NCBI RefSeq assembly: GCF_033955345.1
Contig: NZ_CP138332.1
Location: forward strand, 2,356,001-2,420,000
Reading direction: 5' to 3'
Source: Sphingobacterium bambusae
GTDB taxonomy: Bacteria; Bacteroidota; Bacteroidia; Sphingobacteriales; Sphingobacteriaceae
DNA length: 64,000 bases
The notes under the pieces were generated by a model. It was not told the origin of the DNA. It saw only the letters and a program-made list of their open reading frames with translations, and made no database searches. Below are positions 8,968-16,753 of the stretch, one piece after another. The position numbers were made by a program, and so were the translations under genes. Position 1 is the first letter of the stretch; each line of letters opens with the position of its first letter.

Positions 8968-8977
8968 TAGTACTTAG
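8968..8977. repeat. Inverted repeat, left end of the four-helix-bundle gene
   Basis: TAGTACTTAG lies at the 3' boundary of the four-helix-bundle gene and includes its stop codon. It is an exact reverse complement of CTAAGTACTA at 9376-9385. The sequence outside it (8947-8967) is also built of TAGTATTTAG-like units. Confidence 0.55.
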
Positions 8978-9366
8978 ACATTGTAATTTCCTTCTTTAGT
9001 ATTCGTTGCTTCCGCATTGCGTAAACTACGCTGTAGCGCATAGTTAATTTTTTGCAGCTCAGCAATTTTACCCAATAAAACATCCAAATGCTGTGCCGAT
9101 AAATAACCAAGCTCTTTAGCAATGATTAACTGAGTTTCAATTTCAAAAGTAGATCCATGCGCTATAGCTAAAAATTGAACAAATTCGCGGTCTGAGTTAC
9201 GTCCAGCCCCCTCTGCAATGTTAGACGGCACAGAAACTGCCGCTCTATTTATCTGGCTAATCAGATTGAAACGCTCTTTATCGGGAAAGTTAGCGGTCGT
9301 CTTATAAACATCCGAGACCATCTCCATTGCTTTTTGCCATAATTTCAATTCCTTATACTGGTGCAT
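8974..9366 (-). CDS. Four-helix-bundle protein (S23/IVS-type, bAvd-like)
   Basis: 130 aa. The typical start KELKLWQKAMEMV and the family signature AVSVPSNIAEGAGR are visible, followed by long amphipathic helices. Relatives occur in 23S rRNA intervening sequences, as diversity-generating retroelement accessory proteins, and as solitary genes in Bacteroidota; their cellular function is mostly unknown. No reverse transcriptase or rRNA is near. The gene sits inside the fadN-fadA junction, between AT-rich spacers (8942-8973, 9367-9401) made of TAGTA/TACTA units with terminal inverted repeats. This looks like an insertion into a pre-existing operon. Confidence 0.9.
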   Translation of the reverse strand: MHQYKELKLWQKAMEMVSDVYKTTANFPDKERFNLISQINRAAVSVPSNIAEGAGRNSDREFVQFLAIAHGSTFEIETQLIIAKELGYLSAQHLDVLLGKIAELQKINYALQRSLRNAEATNTKEGNYNV

Positions 9367-9375
9367 ATCTACCTA

Positions 9376-9385
9376 CTAAGTACTA
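9376..9385. repeat. Inverted repeat, right end of the four-helix-bundle gene
   Basis: CTAAGTACTA lies 10 bp before the start codon of the four-helix-bundle gene and is the exact reverse complement of 8968-8977. The surrounding 9370-9393 is rich in CTACTA-type units, mirroring the other side. Confidence 0.55.
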
Positions 9386-9401
9386 CCTACTATAATCTAT
9401 T

Positions 9402-11828
9402 TTAATTTCTCAAAGCCTTTCCTTTAGTTAACATATGTTGTATGCGTTCCAGCGTTTTACGTTCGCCACAAAGCTCTAAAAACGCTTTCCTTTCCAGATC
9501 CAGTAAGTATTGCTCAGACACCTCCGTTGGAGCCGACAGATTACCGCCACACATCACCCATCCCAATTTTTCCGAGATCTTCTTGTCATGATCGGAGATA
9601 TAGTTACCAGCGCGCATCGACGATGCGCCGACATAGACGATGCCCAATCCTTGGTTGCCGAGCACTTTGATATCCTTTCGCGGAGCCGGCTGCACATAAC
9701 CTGCATCGGCAAGCTCCAAGACCTTCGCCTTAGCGTCGGCCAATAGGCGTTTTCTGTTCATCGTTATCGCGTACTTACCTTGTTGCAGATAGCCCAACTC
9801 TGCAGCTTCAACCGCCGATGTCGATACTTTCGCCTGACCAATAGTTAAGAACCGCTCTTTTAGCGTGTTCTGTACAATCTGATCGGGTTGGTAATCATCC
9901 GAAGCACGTAAGGCGAACTCCTTTGATCCACCACCACCAGGGATAACGCCAACACCAAACTCCACTAGCCCCATGTAAGTCTCTGCATGCAGCTGTACAA
10001 AGTCAGCGTGCATGGAGAATTCACAGCCGCCGCCAAGTGTAAGCTGGAATGGTGCCACGACGACAGGAATAGACGAATAACGAATCCGCATTGCGGTATT
10101 TTGGAACATCTTAACAGCCATATTAAGCTCGTCATAATCCTGTTCTACAGCCATCATGAAAATCATCCCAATATTAGCCCCGGCCGAGAAGTTCTTACCG
10201 TCATTGGTAATCACTAATCCTCGATATTCTTTTTCAGCTAGGTCGATCGCTTTGTTAAGTCCTTGGATTACCTCGCCTCCTATAGTATTCATCTTGGTGT
10301 GGAAAGCACAATTGATCACGCCGTCACCCAGATCGGTAATCGTCACGCCGGCATTCTTCCATACTGTCTTGCTCTCACCTAGATGATCAAGCACAATAAG
10401 ATCGGCAGCACCCGGAATAGGTTTATAGCTTTTGGACGTGATATCGTAAAAATTCTTTACGCCATCTACGATGCTGTAAAACGATTCGAATCCCGCATCC
10501 AACATCTCCTGAACCCATGTCGCAACTGCGCCACGCTGTCCGGGTAAACGCTTTTCCTCACTTGCAATTTTAGCTATCGTCTCCCGCACCCCCAAGGCAT
10601 CCCACACCTCAAAAGGCCCCAATTCCCAACCGAAGCCGGCACGCATGGCATCATCAATTCGATAAAACTCGTCGGTGATTTCTGGAACCCGATGTGATAC
10701 ATATTCAAACAAAGGATAATGCATTGCCCGAAAAAGGACGGCGGCCTTGTCGGTACCTTGCTCATAAACTTTCATTCGCTTCCGGATATCCTCCACCGGC
10801 TTGGTGGCTTCCAGCGTGCTAGATTTAATTTTTTCCTGCTCTTTATAACTTAACGATTTAAGATCTAGCGACAGGATCACGGAGTTCCCTTTATCGTCTT
10901 TTTCTTTTTTATAAAAGCCTTGTTTTGATTTCTCGCCCAACCATTTATTTTCTACCATCTTGCTGATATACGCAGGCAGTTGGAACACGCCTTTAGCTTC
11001 GTCGTTCGGCGCATTTTGGTCCAAACCGTTAGCAACATTGACCAACGTATCAAGTCCCACCACGTCCGCTGTACGGAAGGTAGCCGATTTAGGGTGCCCC
11101 ATTGCTGGCCCCGTATATTTGTCAACCTCTTCCACGCTTAGATCTAGTTTCTCCACCAGATGTGTCAAAGCCAACATGGAATAAACGCCTATACGATTAC
11201 CAATAAACGCTGGCGTATCCTTACACAGCACCACCGTTTTCCCCAACATCTTGTCACCGAAATGTGTCAGAAAATCGATCACCTCAGCCTTCGTTTCCGC
11301 TGTTGGGATAAGCTCAAAAAGCTCGAGGTACCGAGGTGGATTGAAAAAATGGGTGCCACAGAAATGCGCTTTAAAGTCCTCGCTGCGCCCCTCGGCCATA
11401 AGGTGAATGGGAATACCAGATGTATTTGATGTAATCAGGGTGCCTGCCTTGCGGTACTGTTCAACCTGATCAAAAACAGTCTTTTTGATATCCAATCGTT
11501 CAACGACCACCTCAATAACCCAGTCGCAAGCAGCGATATCTTTCATGTTATCTTCAAAGTTTCCAGTGGCAATACGGGATATATAACTCTTGCTATAGAT
11601 AGGTGAAGGGTTTGTCTTCAAGGCCGTCTCCAGCGATGTATTGACAATACGGTTTCTGACCAATGCACTTTGCAAGGTTAGTCCTTTTGCTTCTTCGGCA
11701 GGCAGCAACTCACGCGGAACAATGTCCAACAGCAAGACCTCTACACCAATATTAGCAAAGTGACAAGCTATTCGTGACCCCATCACCCCGGAACCCAGAA
11801 CAGCTACTTTTTTAATACTTCTATTCAT
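9402..11828 (-). CDS. fadN: 3-hydroxyacyl-CoA dehydrogenase / enoyl-CoA hydratase, FadN type
   Basis: 808 aa bifunctional beta-oxidation enzyme. The NAD-binding dehydrogenase half comes first (KKVAVLGSGVMGSRIACHFA at about 6-25), with the C-terminal dehydrogenase domains to about residue 440. The enoyl-CoA hydratase/crotonase half follows (ITNDGKNFSAGANI, then GGGCEFSMHADF and GVIPGGGGSKE). This order is the reverse of E. coli FadB and matches B. subtilis FadN in order and length. It is preceded by marR (31-bp gap) and followed by the four-helix-bundle gene and fadA. Confidence 0.93.
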   Translation of the reverse strand: MNRSIKKVAVLGSGVMGSRIACHFANIGVEVLLLDIVPRELLPAEEAKGLTLQSALVRNRIVNTSLETALKTNPSPIYSKSYISRIATGNFEDNMKDIAACDWVIEVVVERLDIKKTVFDQVEQYRKAGTLITSNTSGIPIHLMAEGRSEDFKAHFCGTHFFNPPRYLELFELIPTAETKAEVIDFLTHFGDKMLGKTVVLCKDTPAFIGNRIGVYSMLALTHLVEKLDLSVEEVDKYTGPAMGHPKSATFRTADVVGLDTLVNVANGLDQNAPNDEAKGVFQLPAYISKMVENKWLGEKSKQGFYKKEKDDKGNSVILSLDLKSLSYKEQEKIKSSTLEATKPVEDIRKRMKVYEQGTDKAAVLFRAMHYPLFEYVSHRVPEITDEFYRIDDAMRAGFGWELGPFEVWDALGVRETIAKIASEEKRLPGQRGAVATWVQEMLDAGFESFYSIVDGVKNFYDITSKSYKPIPGAADLIVLDHLGESKTVWKNAGVTITDLGDGVINCAFHTKMNTIGGEVIQGLNKAIDLAEKEYRGLVITNDGKNFSAGANIGMIFMMAVEQDYDELNMAVKMFQNTAMRIRYSSIPVVVAPFQLTLGGGCEFSMHADFVQLHAETYMGLVEFGVGVIPGGGGSKEFALRASDDYQPDQIVQNTLKERFLTIGQAKVSTSAVEAAELGYLQQGKYAITMNRKRLLADAKAKVLELADAGYVQPAPRKDIKVLGNQGLGIVYVGASSMRAGNYISDHDKKISEKLGWVMCGGNLSAPTEVSEQYLLDLERKAFLELCGERKTLERIQHMLTKGKALRN

Positions 11829-11859
11829 GTTATCCTATTTATTTTCAGTTTATAATCTT

Positions 11860-12306
11860 CTACTTGTCGATCTCGACTTTCGGCGCATAGCTCGCCGCCA
11901 AGGCGTTAATCTTCTGCAGCGACTGGATTAACTGTCGCCGTTCTTTCGCGGGAAGCTGTGCATCCAAAAATTCATTAAACTCCCGCACCACATCCTTCGC
12001 TATTTTACGCTTCTCCTGACCTAGCTCGGTCAGGTAAACCTTCACTGAGCGCTTATCGGAAGCATTTACTTCTCGGTAAATAAAGCCTAGTGATTCCAAA
12101 TTATTCAACACCCTGGATAGCGAAGTGGTCTTAACACCTGTTAAATTTGCAATTTGGGAAACCGGAGTTCCTTCTTTGTGGATATTGATTAATATATACC
12201 CCGCAGCCTGCGTGAACCCAAACTCAGAGGCTATCACGTTATATTTGTTGGCTACCGTCTGCCAACAGGCTTTCAAAAAATAATCAATCGTATTTTCCTG
12301 GCTCAT
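11860..12306 (-). CDS. MarR-family transcriptional regulator, probable regulator of the fad operon
   Basis: 148 aa, the normal MarR length, with a winged-helix domain: the recognition helix lies in TGVKTTSLSRVLNNLESLGF and the wing in REVNASDKRSVKVYLTELG. MarR proteins bind palindromes as dimers and usually release DNA on ligand binding, here plausibly an acyl-CoA. It is the first gene of the fadNAE operon. A near-perfect 22-bp palindrome (12321-12342) overlaps its own -7 box, which would allow autoregulation and control of the operon. Confidence 0.88.
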   Translation of the reverse strand: MSQENTIDYFLKACWQTVANKYNVIASEFGFTQAAGYILINIHKEGTPVSQIANLTGVKTTSLSRVLNNLESLGFIYREVNASDKRSVKVYLTELGQEKRKIAKDVVREFNEFLDAQLPAKERRQLIQSLQKINALAASYAPKVEIDK

Positions 12307-12320
12307 AATCTGATCTCTAT

Positions 12321-12342
12321 TTTGCTATGCAAGCATAACAAA
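12321..12342. promoter_or_regulatory. Candidate MarR operator (palindrome)
   Basis: TTTGcTATGC, AA, GCATAaCAAA: two 10-bp arms with a single mismatch around a 2-bp centre. The outer right arm (12339-12342) is the CAAA of the minus-strand -7 box, so a protein bound here would block transcription of marR-fadNAE. It is assigned to MarR by position only. Confidence 0.5.
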
Positions 12343-12369
12343 TCTACAGGATTAGATTGATAAAACAAA
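12339..12369 (-). promoter_or_regulatory. Promoter of the marR-fadNAE operon
   Basis: On the minus strand TTTG (12366-12369), 19 bp, then TAGATTTG (12339-12346). This is a full match in sequence and spacing to the Bacteroidota -33/-7 promoter. It would give a leader of roughly 25-30 nt before the marR ATG at 12306. Confidence 0.7.
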
Positions 12370-12542
12370 CTGTTTTACCATTTTTCTTTCTTCAACTTGA
12401 CAGCGCTTAGCCTTAAGTCAAAAAAAAGCCCATATCTGTTAAACAACGAATTCCAAAAAAATATTTCGATGTTGAAAACTTTTAGACACTGATTTCCTTA
12501 TATTTAGAAAACAAAGAAGCTTCATTATAAACAGGAAGGAGC

Positions 12543-12571
12543 TTGTTGCTAGTAATATTGCATTACCTTTG
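12543..12571 (+). promoter_or_regulatory. Promoter of the 2-oxoglutarate oxygenase gene
   Basis: TTG at 12543-12545, 18 bp, then TACCTTTG at 12564-12571, fitting the TTG/TAnnTTTG consensus. The expected leader before the ATG at 12590 is about 13 nt. Confidence 0.55.
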
Positions 12572-12589
12572 TAATCTAAACATACACAT

Positions 12590-13552
12590 ATGGCATTAGT
12601 AAATATCCCCCGCTTAGATCTTTTACAATACACGGAAGGTTCTGCCGAGCAGCGCCAACAGTTTGTTCAGGATATCGGAAAAGCATTTAACGAAACTGGA
12701 TTCGTGACCATCGCTAACCACGGTTTGAGCCAGGAGCTTATTGATGAGCTATACCAAGTGGTCAAGTCTTTCTTTGAGCTTCCAGATGCGGTAAAAAGAA
12801 AATATGAATACCCCGAGCTTGCAGGACAACGTGGATACACGTCGAAAGGCAAAGAGAAAGCCAAAGATGCAAATACGCCAGACCTCAAAGAGTTTTGGCA
12901 ACGTGGCCAAACGATTGTTGGTGAAGAATATTCAAAAGCCGATTTTCCAGATAATATAATTGTAGAAGAATTGCCCCGTTTCAACGAGGTAACAGCAGAA
13001 GTTTACACCCGCCTGGAAAATGCCGGCCGCGATCTGCTCCAAGCAATTGCTTCTTACCTAAATCTCGAAAAAAATTACTTCGAGCAGTTCGTGATTAATG
13101 GTAACTCCATTTTACGCGCTATCCATTACTTCCCTATCGAAAATCCGGAAACTATATCGCCTGACGCAGTACGTGCTGGAGCGCATGAAGATATCAACCT
13201 AATTACCCTCTTGATCGGCGCAAGTGCCGACGGGCTGGAAGTGCTCACAAAAGAAGGCGACTGGTTCCCAATAAAAGCCAAAGGTGAGGACATTGTGGTT
13301 AACGTAGGTGATATGTTGCAACGTTTAACGAACAACAAGTTGAAATCCACAACACATCGCGTGGTCAACCCACCACGTGAGCTGATGAAGACTTCCCGTT
13401 TTTCGGTACCATTCTTTCTACATCCAAAATCGAGCATGAGCTTAGCGAGTCTAGACTCTTGCATTTCGGAAGATTACCCTAAAGTGTACGAAGATTACAC
13501 GGCTGGCCAATATCTGGATGAACGCCTTCGAGAAATCGGGCTGAAGATGTAA
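12590..13552 (+). CDS. 2-oxoglutarate/Fe(II)-dependent oxygenase, isopenicillin N synthase family
   Basis: 320 aa, the usual length of this family. The N-terminal DIOX_N region (about 5-115) includes TGFVTIANHG. The jelly-roll core carries the iron ligands His199 and Asp201 (AHEDIN) and His256 (TTHRVVN), plus the 2-oxoglutarate-binding RFS motif at Arg270. Family members hydroxylate or desaturate small molecules, and the substrate cannot be read from sequence. It is a single gene with its own promoter and a strong terminator (13585-13630). Confidence 0.9.
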   Translation: MALVNIPRLDLLQYTEGSAEQRQQFVQDIGKAFNETGFVTIANHGLSQELIDELYQVVKSFFELPDAVKRKYEYPELAGQRGYTSKGKEKAKDANTPDLKEFWQRGQTIVGEEYSKADFPDNIIVEELPRFNEVTAEVYTRLENAGRDLLQAIASYLNLEKNYFEQFVINGNSILRAIHYFPIENPETISPDAVRAGAHEDINLITLLIGASADGLEVLTKEGDWFPIKAKGEDIVVNVGDMLQRLTNNKLKSTTHRVVNPPRELMKTSRFSVPFFLHPKSSMSLASLDSCISEDYPKVYEDYTAGQYLDERLREIGLKM

Positions 13553-13584
13553 GGTGCCTAGCAAGCTGTAAAAACTAGAATTTA

Positions 13585-13630
13585 ATATAAAAAATCCACC
13601 GCCGATATACGGAAGGTGGATTTTTTATAT
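13585..13630. terminator. Bidirectional terminator
   Basis: A 16-bp perfect inverted repeat (13585-13600 and 13615-13630, core AATCCACC/GGTGGATT) with a 14-nt loop and A/T tracts on both outer sides. It lies between the oxygenase (+) and the small secreted protein gene (-). Confidence 0.88.
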
Positions 13631-13677
13631 CTCTCAAGCGCGCCTTGAAAAGGCTACCGATAAAGTAGCAGTTTTTA

Positions 13678-14061
13678 CTATTTAGCGGGTATCACTTTAT
13701 TGTAAAAATAGAGCGGGTTTGCTAGTAAAGAATCTGCTTTAGCTTTTTCGTATGCATCTAGCCGCGCTGTTCCTGGCATAGGCGCTAGTCCTTGTCCGGA
13801 AAGCGTCTTTACAGGAGTCGTGTATTGCACGCCCATACGAGGGCTCGCCACGGGGATAGGCACTGGATGAATCTCCACTACAAATGGTCCCTTTGTCGTA
13901 TTAGTCGGATAAAACGACGTGTCGATAGGTGTGAATTTCCATGCCGTATCTGGCTTGGTAAATTGAATATTTCTAATCGTACGATCGGACAATTTGTCCG
14001 TTTGCCCATAGAGCAAGCCATTGCACAAACTAAATGCTAGTATAAAGAGGGCTGTCTTCAT
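13678..14061 (-). CDS. Small secreted protein of unknown function
   Basis: 127 aa. A signal peptide (KTALFILAFSLCNGLLYG, probable cleavage before QTDK) is followed by about 105 residues rich in Pro, Thr and Lys. I see no known domain. A periplasmic or extracellular location is inferred from the signal peptide. It is transcribed divergently from the histidine kinase gene with 125 bp between, so it could belong to that system's regulon. Confidence 0.7.
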   Translation of the reverse strand: MKTALFILAFSLCNGLLYGQTDKLSDRTIRNIQFTKPDTAWKFTPIDTSFYPTNTTKGPFVVEIHPVPIPVASPRMGVQYTTPVKTLSGQGLAPMPGTARLDAYEKAKADSLLANPLYFYNKVIPAK

Positions 14062-14172
14062 AATCTAATAAGCTGATTTATTGATTACTATAAATATACT
14101 TGTTTCTATTTGTTTTCTAACAAAACCCTTGTTAAATTGTGTTAAATGCACATTTAGAAGCATTTGCATCCC

Positions 14173-14180
14173 TATTTTTG
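14173..14180 (+). promoter_or_regulatory. -7 promoter element of the two-component operon
   Basis: TATTTTTG matches TAnnTTTG and ends 6 bp before the kinase ATG at 14187, implying a very short or absent leader. No well-spaced -33 TTG was found. Confidence 0.42.
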
Positions 14181-14186
14181 TAACAA

Positions 14187-16004
14187 ATGAAAAAACGGAG
14201 TATTACCCTTATAATCTGGTTGATGTCTATTGCGCTATTGGGTGTCATGGCAATGCAGTATTATTTTGTCCGGGAATCTTACAAACAAAAGTCACAACTG
14301 TTCGATGAGGCTGTCACAGCTTCACTCCTGACGGTGGCAAGCAAGATCGAAAAAAGGGAAGTTTACGATTTCGTGAAGGACCAACAAAAGATCGATCGAG
14401 AGAAATACCGTAAGGAACAAGCCAAACAGAAGAATCTGGCGACGCAACTTGCCTTGCGAAAACGCATCGAAGAGTTACGCATGCAGCAGTACGAACTTGA
14501 ACAACAGTTTAAAGATGAGGAAGATCTGCTACGCTCACGCTTTCCACTTATCGCGTACATCGAAAACCCGTTTTATGAAACATATGTTAAGCGCACAAGA
14601 TACAATGATCTCGTAACCATCAGAATTCTTCCCGGCGAGATCGATCGCGAGGTGCAGAACAATATGGTGGAAGTGTATGCTACAAAAAAAATACCGACTG
14701 TTCCTGCCAAAGATGATAGTACGCGCTACCTCGCTTTCTCTAACACCTACAATGTTATCAACTGGGTTGTCCGTGCATTACCGCCACGCGCCGATCTGAA
14801 AATTGCTTTTCAGATTCATGCTTTGGAAAAACAGCTACAGTTGAATACTGCGCAAAACATTATAGACAGCGTTGCTGTAATTGGCGGAAAAAACAAAGAA
14901 TTGGTAACGAGCATCGCTGCAGCGGAAGAACTATCAAAGCGCCCGTTCCGGGATCGTGTGAATTTTGCCTATCTACAGCGAGAGCTGGAAATTGAATTTA
15001 GCAAGCGCGATATTCGCTCGCCTTTCAATATTGAGGTGCGTGATGACCAAAGCTTGTTGATCTATGAGACGTGGCGTAAGAAGGAAGGCGATAGAGATGT
15101 GCAAAAAGCCGTCTACAGCACACGATTGTTCGAGAACGACCTCGGTCGGTCGCCTGGGCGTGTATCGATTTATTTCCCAGACAAACCTTCCATTATCCGC
15201 GATAATATTAGCTACATGCTATTGCCCATGGCCGCGCTATTGGCTTTGCTAATCGGTGCCTTTGCCTACACATTGAGCATTATTTTCAGGCAGAAAAAGA
15301 TATCGGAAATGAAAACCGATTTCATGAACAACATGACCCACGAGTTTAAAACGCCGGTGGCCACGATCATGATCGCTAGCGAATCGCTTCGCGACCCCGA
15401 GATATCGTCGGACGAGCGTCGTGTAAATCGATTGGCCAACATCATTTATGATGAAAATGTACGCTTGGGGAACCATATCGAGCGTGTGCTAAACATTGCC
15501 CGATTGGAAAAAGAAAATTTAAAAATCGAAAAAGTCAACGTGCATATCAACGAAGTCGTCAGCGGCGTGTTAGATAGTATGGCCCTCCAATTGCAGAAAG
15601 CGGATGGTGTATTGACCACCGATATCTCCGCATTGGATGATCTTGTTGTGGGTGATGAATTGCATCTATCAAACGTATTCTTTAATTTAGTTGATAACGC
15701 GATTAAATATAGCCACGAAGCACCCGACATTACGGTAAAAACCTTCAACATGAAGCACAGTATTGTAATCACTATTGCCGATAAAGGAATGGGTATGACA
15801 AAAGATCAAAAAGAGAAAATATTTGATCAATTCTATCGCATCCCTACGGGCAACATACATAATGTCAAAGGGTTTGGCTTAGGCTTAAGCTACGTAAACG
15901 ATATTATTAAACGACTTAATGGCAAAATTCAGGTAAAAAGCGAAAAAGACAAAGGCACGACCTTTGAACTAACGTTCCCGCTGAAAAGCGCTAACCTGAG
16001 CTAG
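14187..16004 (+). CDS. Membrane sensor histidine kinase
   Basis: 605 aa. The first membrane helix is at about 7-27 (LIIWLMSIALLGVMAMQYYF). A long periplasmic or extracytoplasmic region with a charged coiled coil (about 60-120) follows, then a second helix at about 340-365. The dimerisation/phosphoacceptor helix carries His385 (MTHEFKTPVA). The ATPase part shows the N box FFNLVDNAIKYS and G boxes ADKGMGM and GFGLGLSYV. It is a class I kinase paired with the response regulator 21 bp downstream. The signal sensed is unknown. Confidence 0.93.
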   Translation: MKKRSITLIIWLMSIALLGVMAMQYYFVRESYKQKSQLFDEAVTASLLTVASKIEKREVYDFVKDQQKIDREKYRKEQAKQKNLATQLALRKRIEELRMQQYELEQQFKDEEDLLRSRFPLIAYIENPFYETYVKRTRYNDLVTIRILPGEIDREVQNNMVEVYATKKIPTVPAKDDSTRYLAFSNTYNVINWVVRALPPRADLKIAFQIHALEKQLQLNTAQNIIDSVAVIGGKNKELVTSIAAAEELSKRPFRDRVNFAYLQRELEIEFSKRDIRSPFNIEVRDDQSLLIYETWRKKEGDRDVQKAVYSTRLFENDLGRSPGRVSIYFPDKPSIIRDNISYMLLPMAALLALLIGAFAYTLSIIFRQKKISEMKTDFMNNMTHEFKTPVATIMIASESLRDPEISSDERRVNRLANIIYDENVRLGNHIERVLNIARLEKENLKIEKVNVHINEVVSGVLDSMALQLQKADGVLTTDISALDDLVVGDELHLSNVFFNLVDNAIKYSHEAPDITVKTFNMKHSIVITIADKGMGMTKDQKEKIFDQFYRIPTGNIHNVKGFGLGLSYVNDIIKRLNGKIQVKSEKDKGTTFELTFPLKSANLS

Positions 16005-16025
16005 AAAATTAAATGTATTATCTAT

Positions 16026-16712
16026 ATGCAGAAAATATTATTAGCAGAAGACGATCCTAATTTGGGCGAGCTTCTTAAAGACTATCTGGAATTAAAAGGA
16101 AAATTCGATGTAACACTTTCTCAAGATGGCGAGGAAGCGCTCGTTGCATTTCGGAAAGATAAATATGACCTTTGCATCTTTGACGTCATGATGCCCAAAA
16201 AAGATGGTTTTTCCTTGGGCAAGGAAATTAGAAAAATGGACAAAACCGTGCCGATTATTTATGCCACAGCAAAGGGCATGATGGAAGATAAGACGCAGGC
16301 TTTTGAACTGGGCGGCGATGACTACATTACCAAACCTTTCCGTGTCGAAGAGCTGCTGTTGCGCATAAATGCATTATTGAAGCGAGTATCGAAAGATAAG
16401 GAAGAAGATATAGCTGACAAATTCGAAATTGGCGAATACTTCTTTGATTATACCAGCCAAATTATCTCTTACAAAGGACAACAGCAAAAGCTCTCCACCA
16501 AGGAAGCGGAATTATTACGTCTGCTGTGTTTGAATAAGAACGATGTACTCACGCGCGAAGAAGCGCTCGTGAAAATCTGGCACGATGACAACTATTTTAC
16601 GGGAAGAAGTATGGATGTTTTTCTGAGTAAGCTCCGGAAATATCTTAAAGAAGATCCTAACGTAGAAATTGTCAATGTTCACGGAAAAGGATATAAGCTA
16701 TTAGTTAGTTAA
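16026..16712 (+). CDS. OmpR/PhoB-family response regulator
   Basis: 228 aa. The receiver domain (about 1-118) has acidic pocket residues in LLAEDDPN, phosphoacceptor Asp53 (CIFDVMMP), and the conserved Thr/Lys switch residues (ATAKGM, DYITKPF). The C-terminal winged helix (about 135-226) contains LSTKEAELLRLL and SMDVFLSKLRKYL, ending NVHGKGYKL. It is the partner of the upstream kinase. Its stop codon lies inside the terminator hairpin at 16709-16753. Confidence 0.95.
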   Translation: MQKILLAEDDPNLGELLKDYLELKGKFDVTLSQDGEEALVAFRKDKYDLCIFDVMMPKKDGFSLGKEIRKMDKTVPIIYATAKGMMEDKTQAFELGGDDYITKPFRVEELLLRINALLKRVSKDKEEDIADKFEIGEYFFDYTSQIISYKGQQQKLSTKEAELLRLLCLNKNDVLTREEALVKIWHDDNYFTGRSMDVFLSKLRKYLKEDPNVEIVNVHGKGYKLLVS

Positions 16713-16753
16713 CGAAAAGAGGCCTGCTAAATTAGCAGGCCTCTTTTCGTTAA
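16709..16753. terminator. Bidirectional terminator containing two stop codons
   Basis: A perfect 22-bp inverted repeat (16709-16730 and 16732-16753) around a single base, with core AGAGGCCTGC/GCAGGCCTCT flanked by A4 and T4 tracts. The TAA of the response regulator (+) and the TAA of the RND gene (-) both lie in the outer arms. Confidence 0.9.

Noticed and set aside
8974..9366. Diversity-generating retroelement accessory gene
   Set aside because: No reverse transcriptase, template or variable repeat is found near it; only the protein family is shared.
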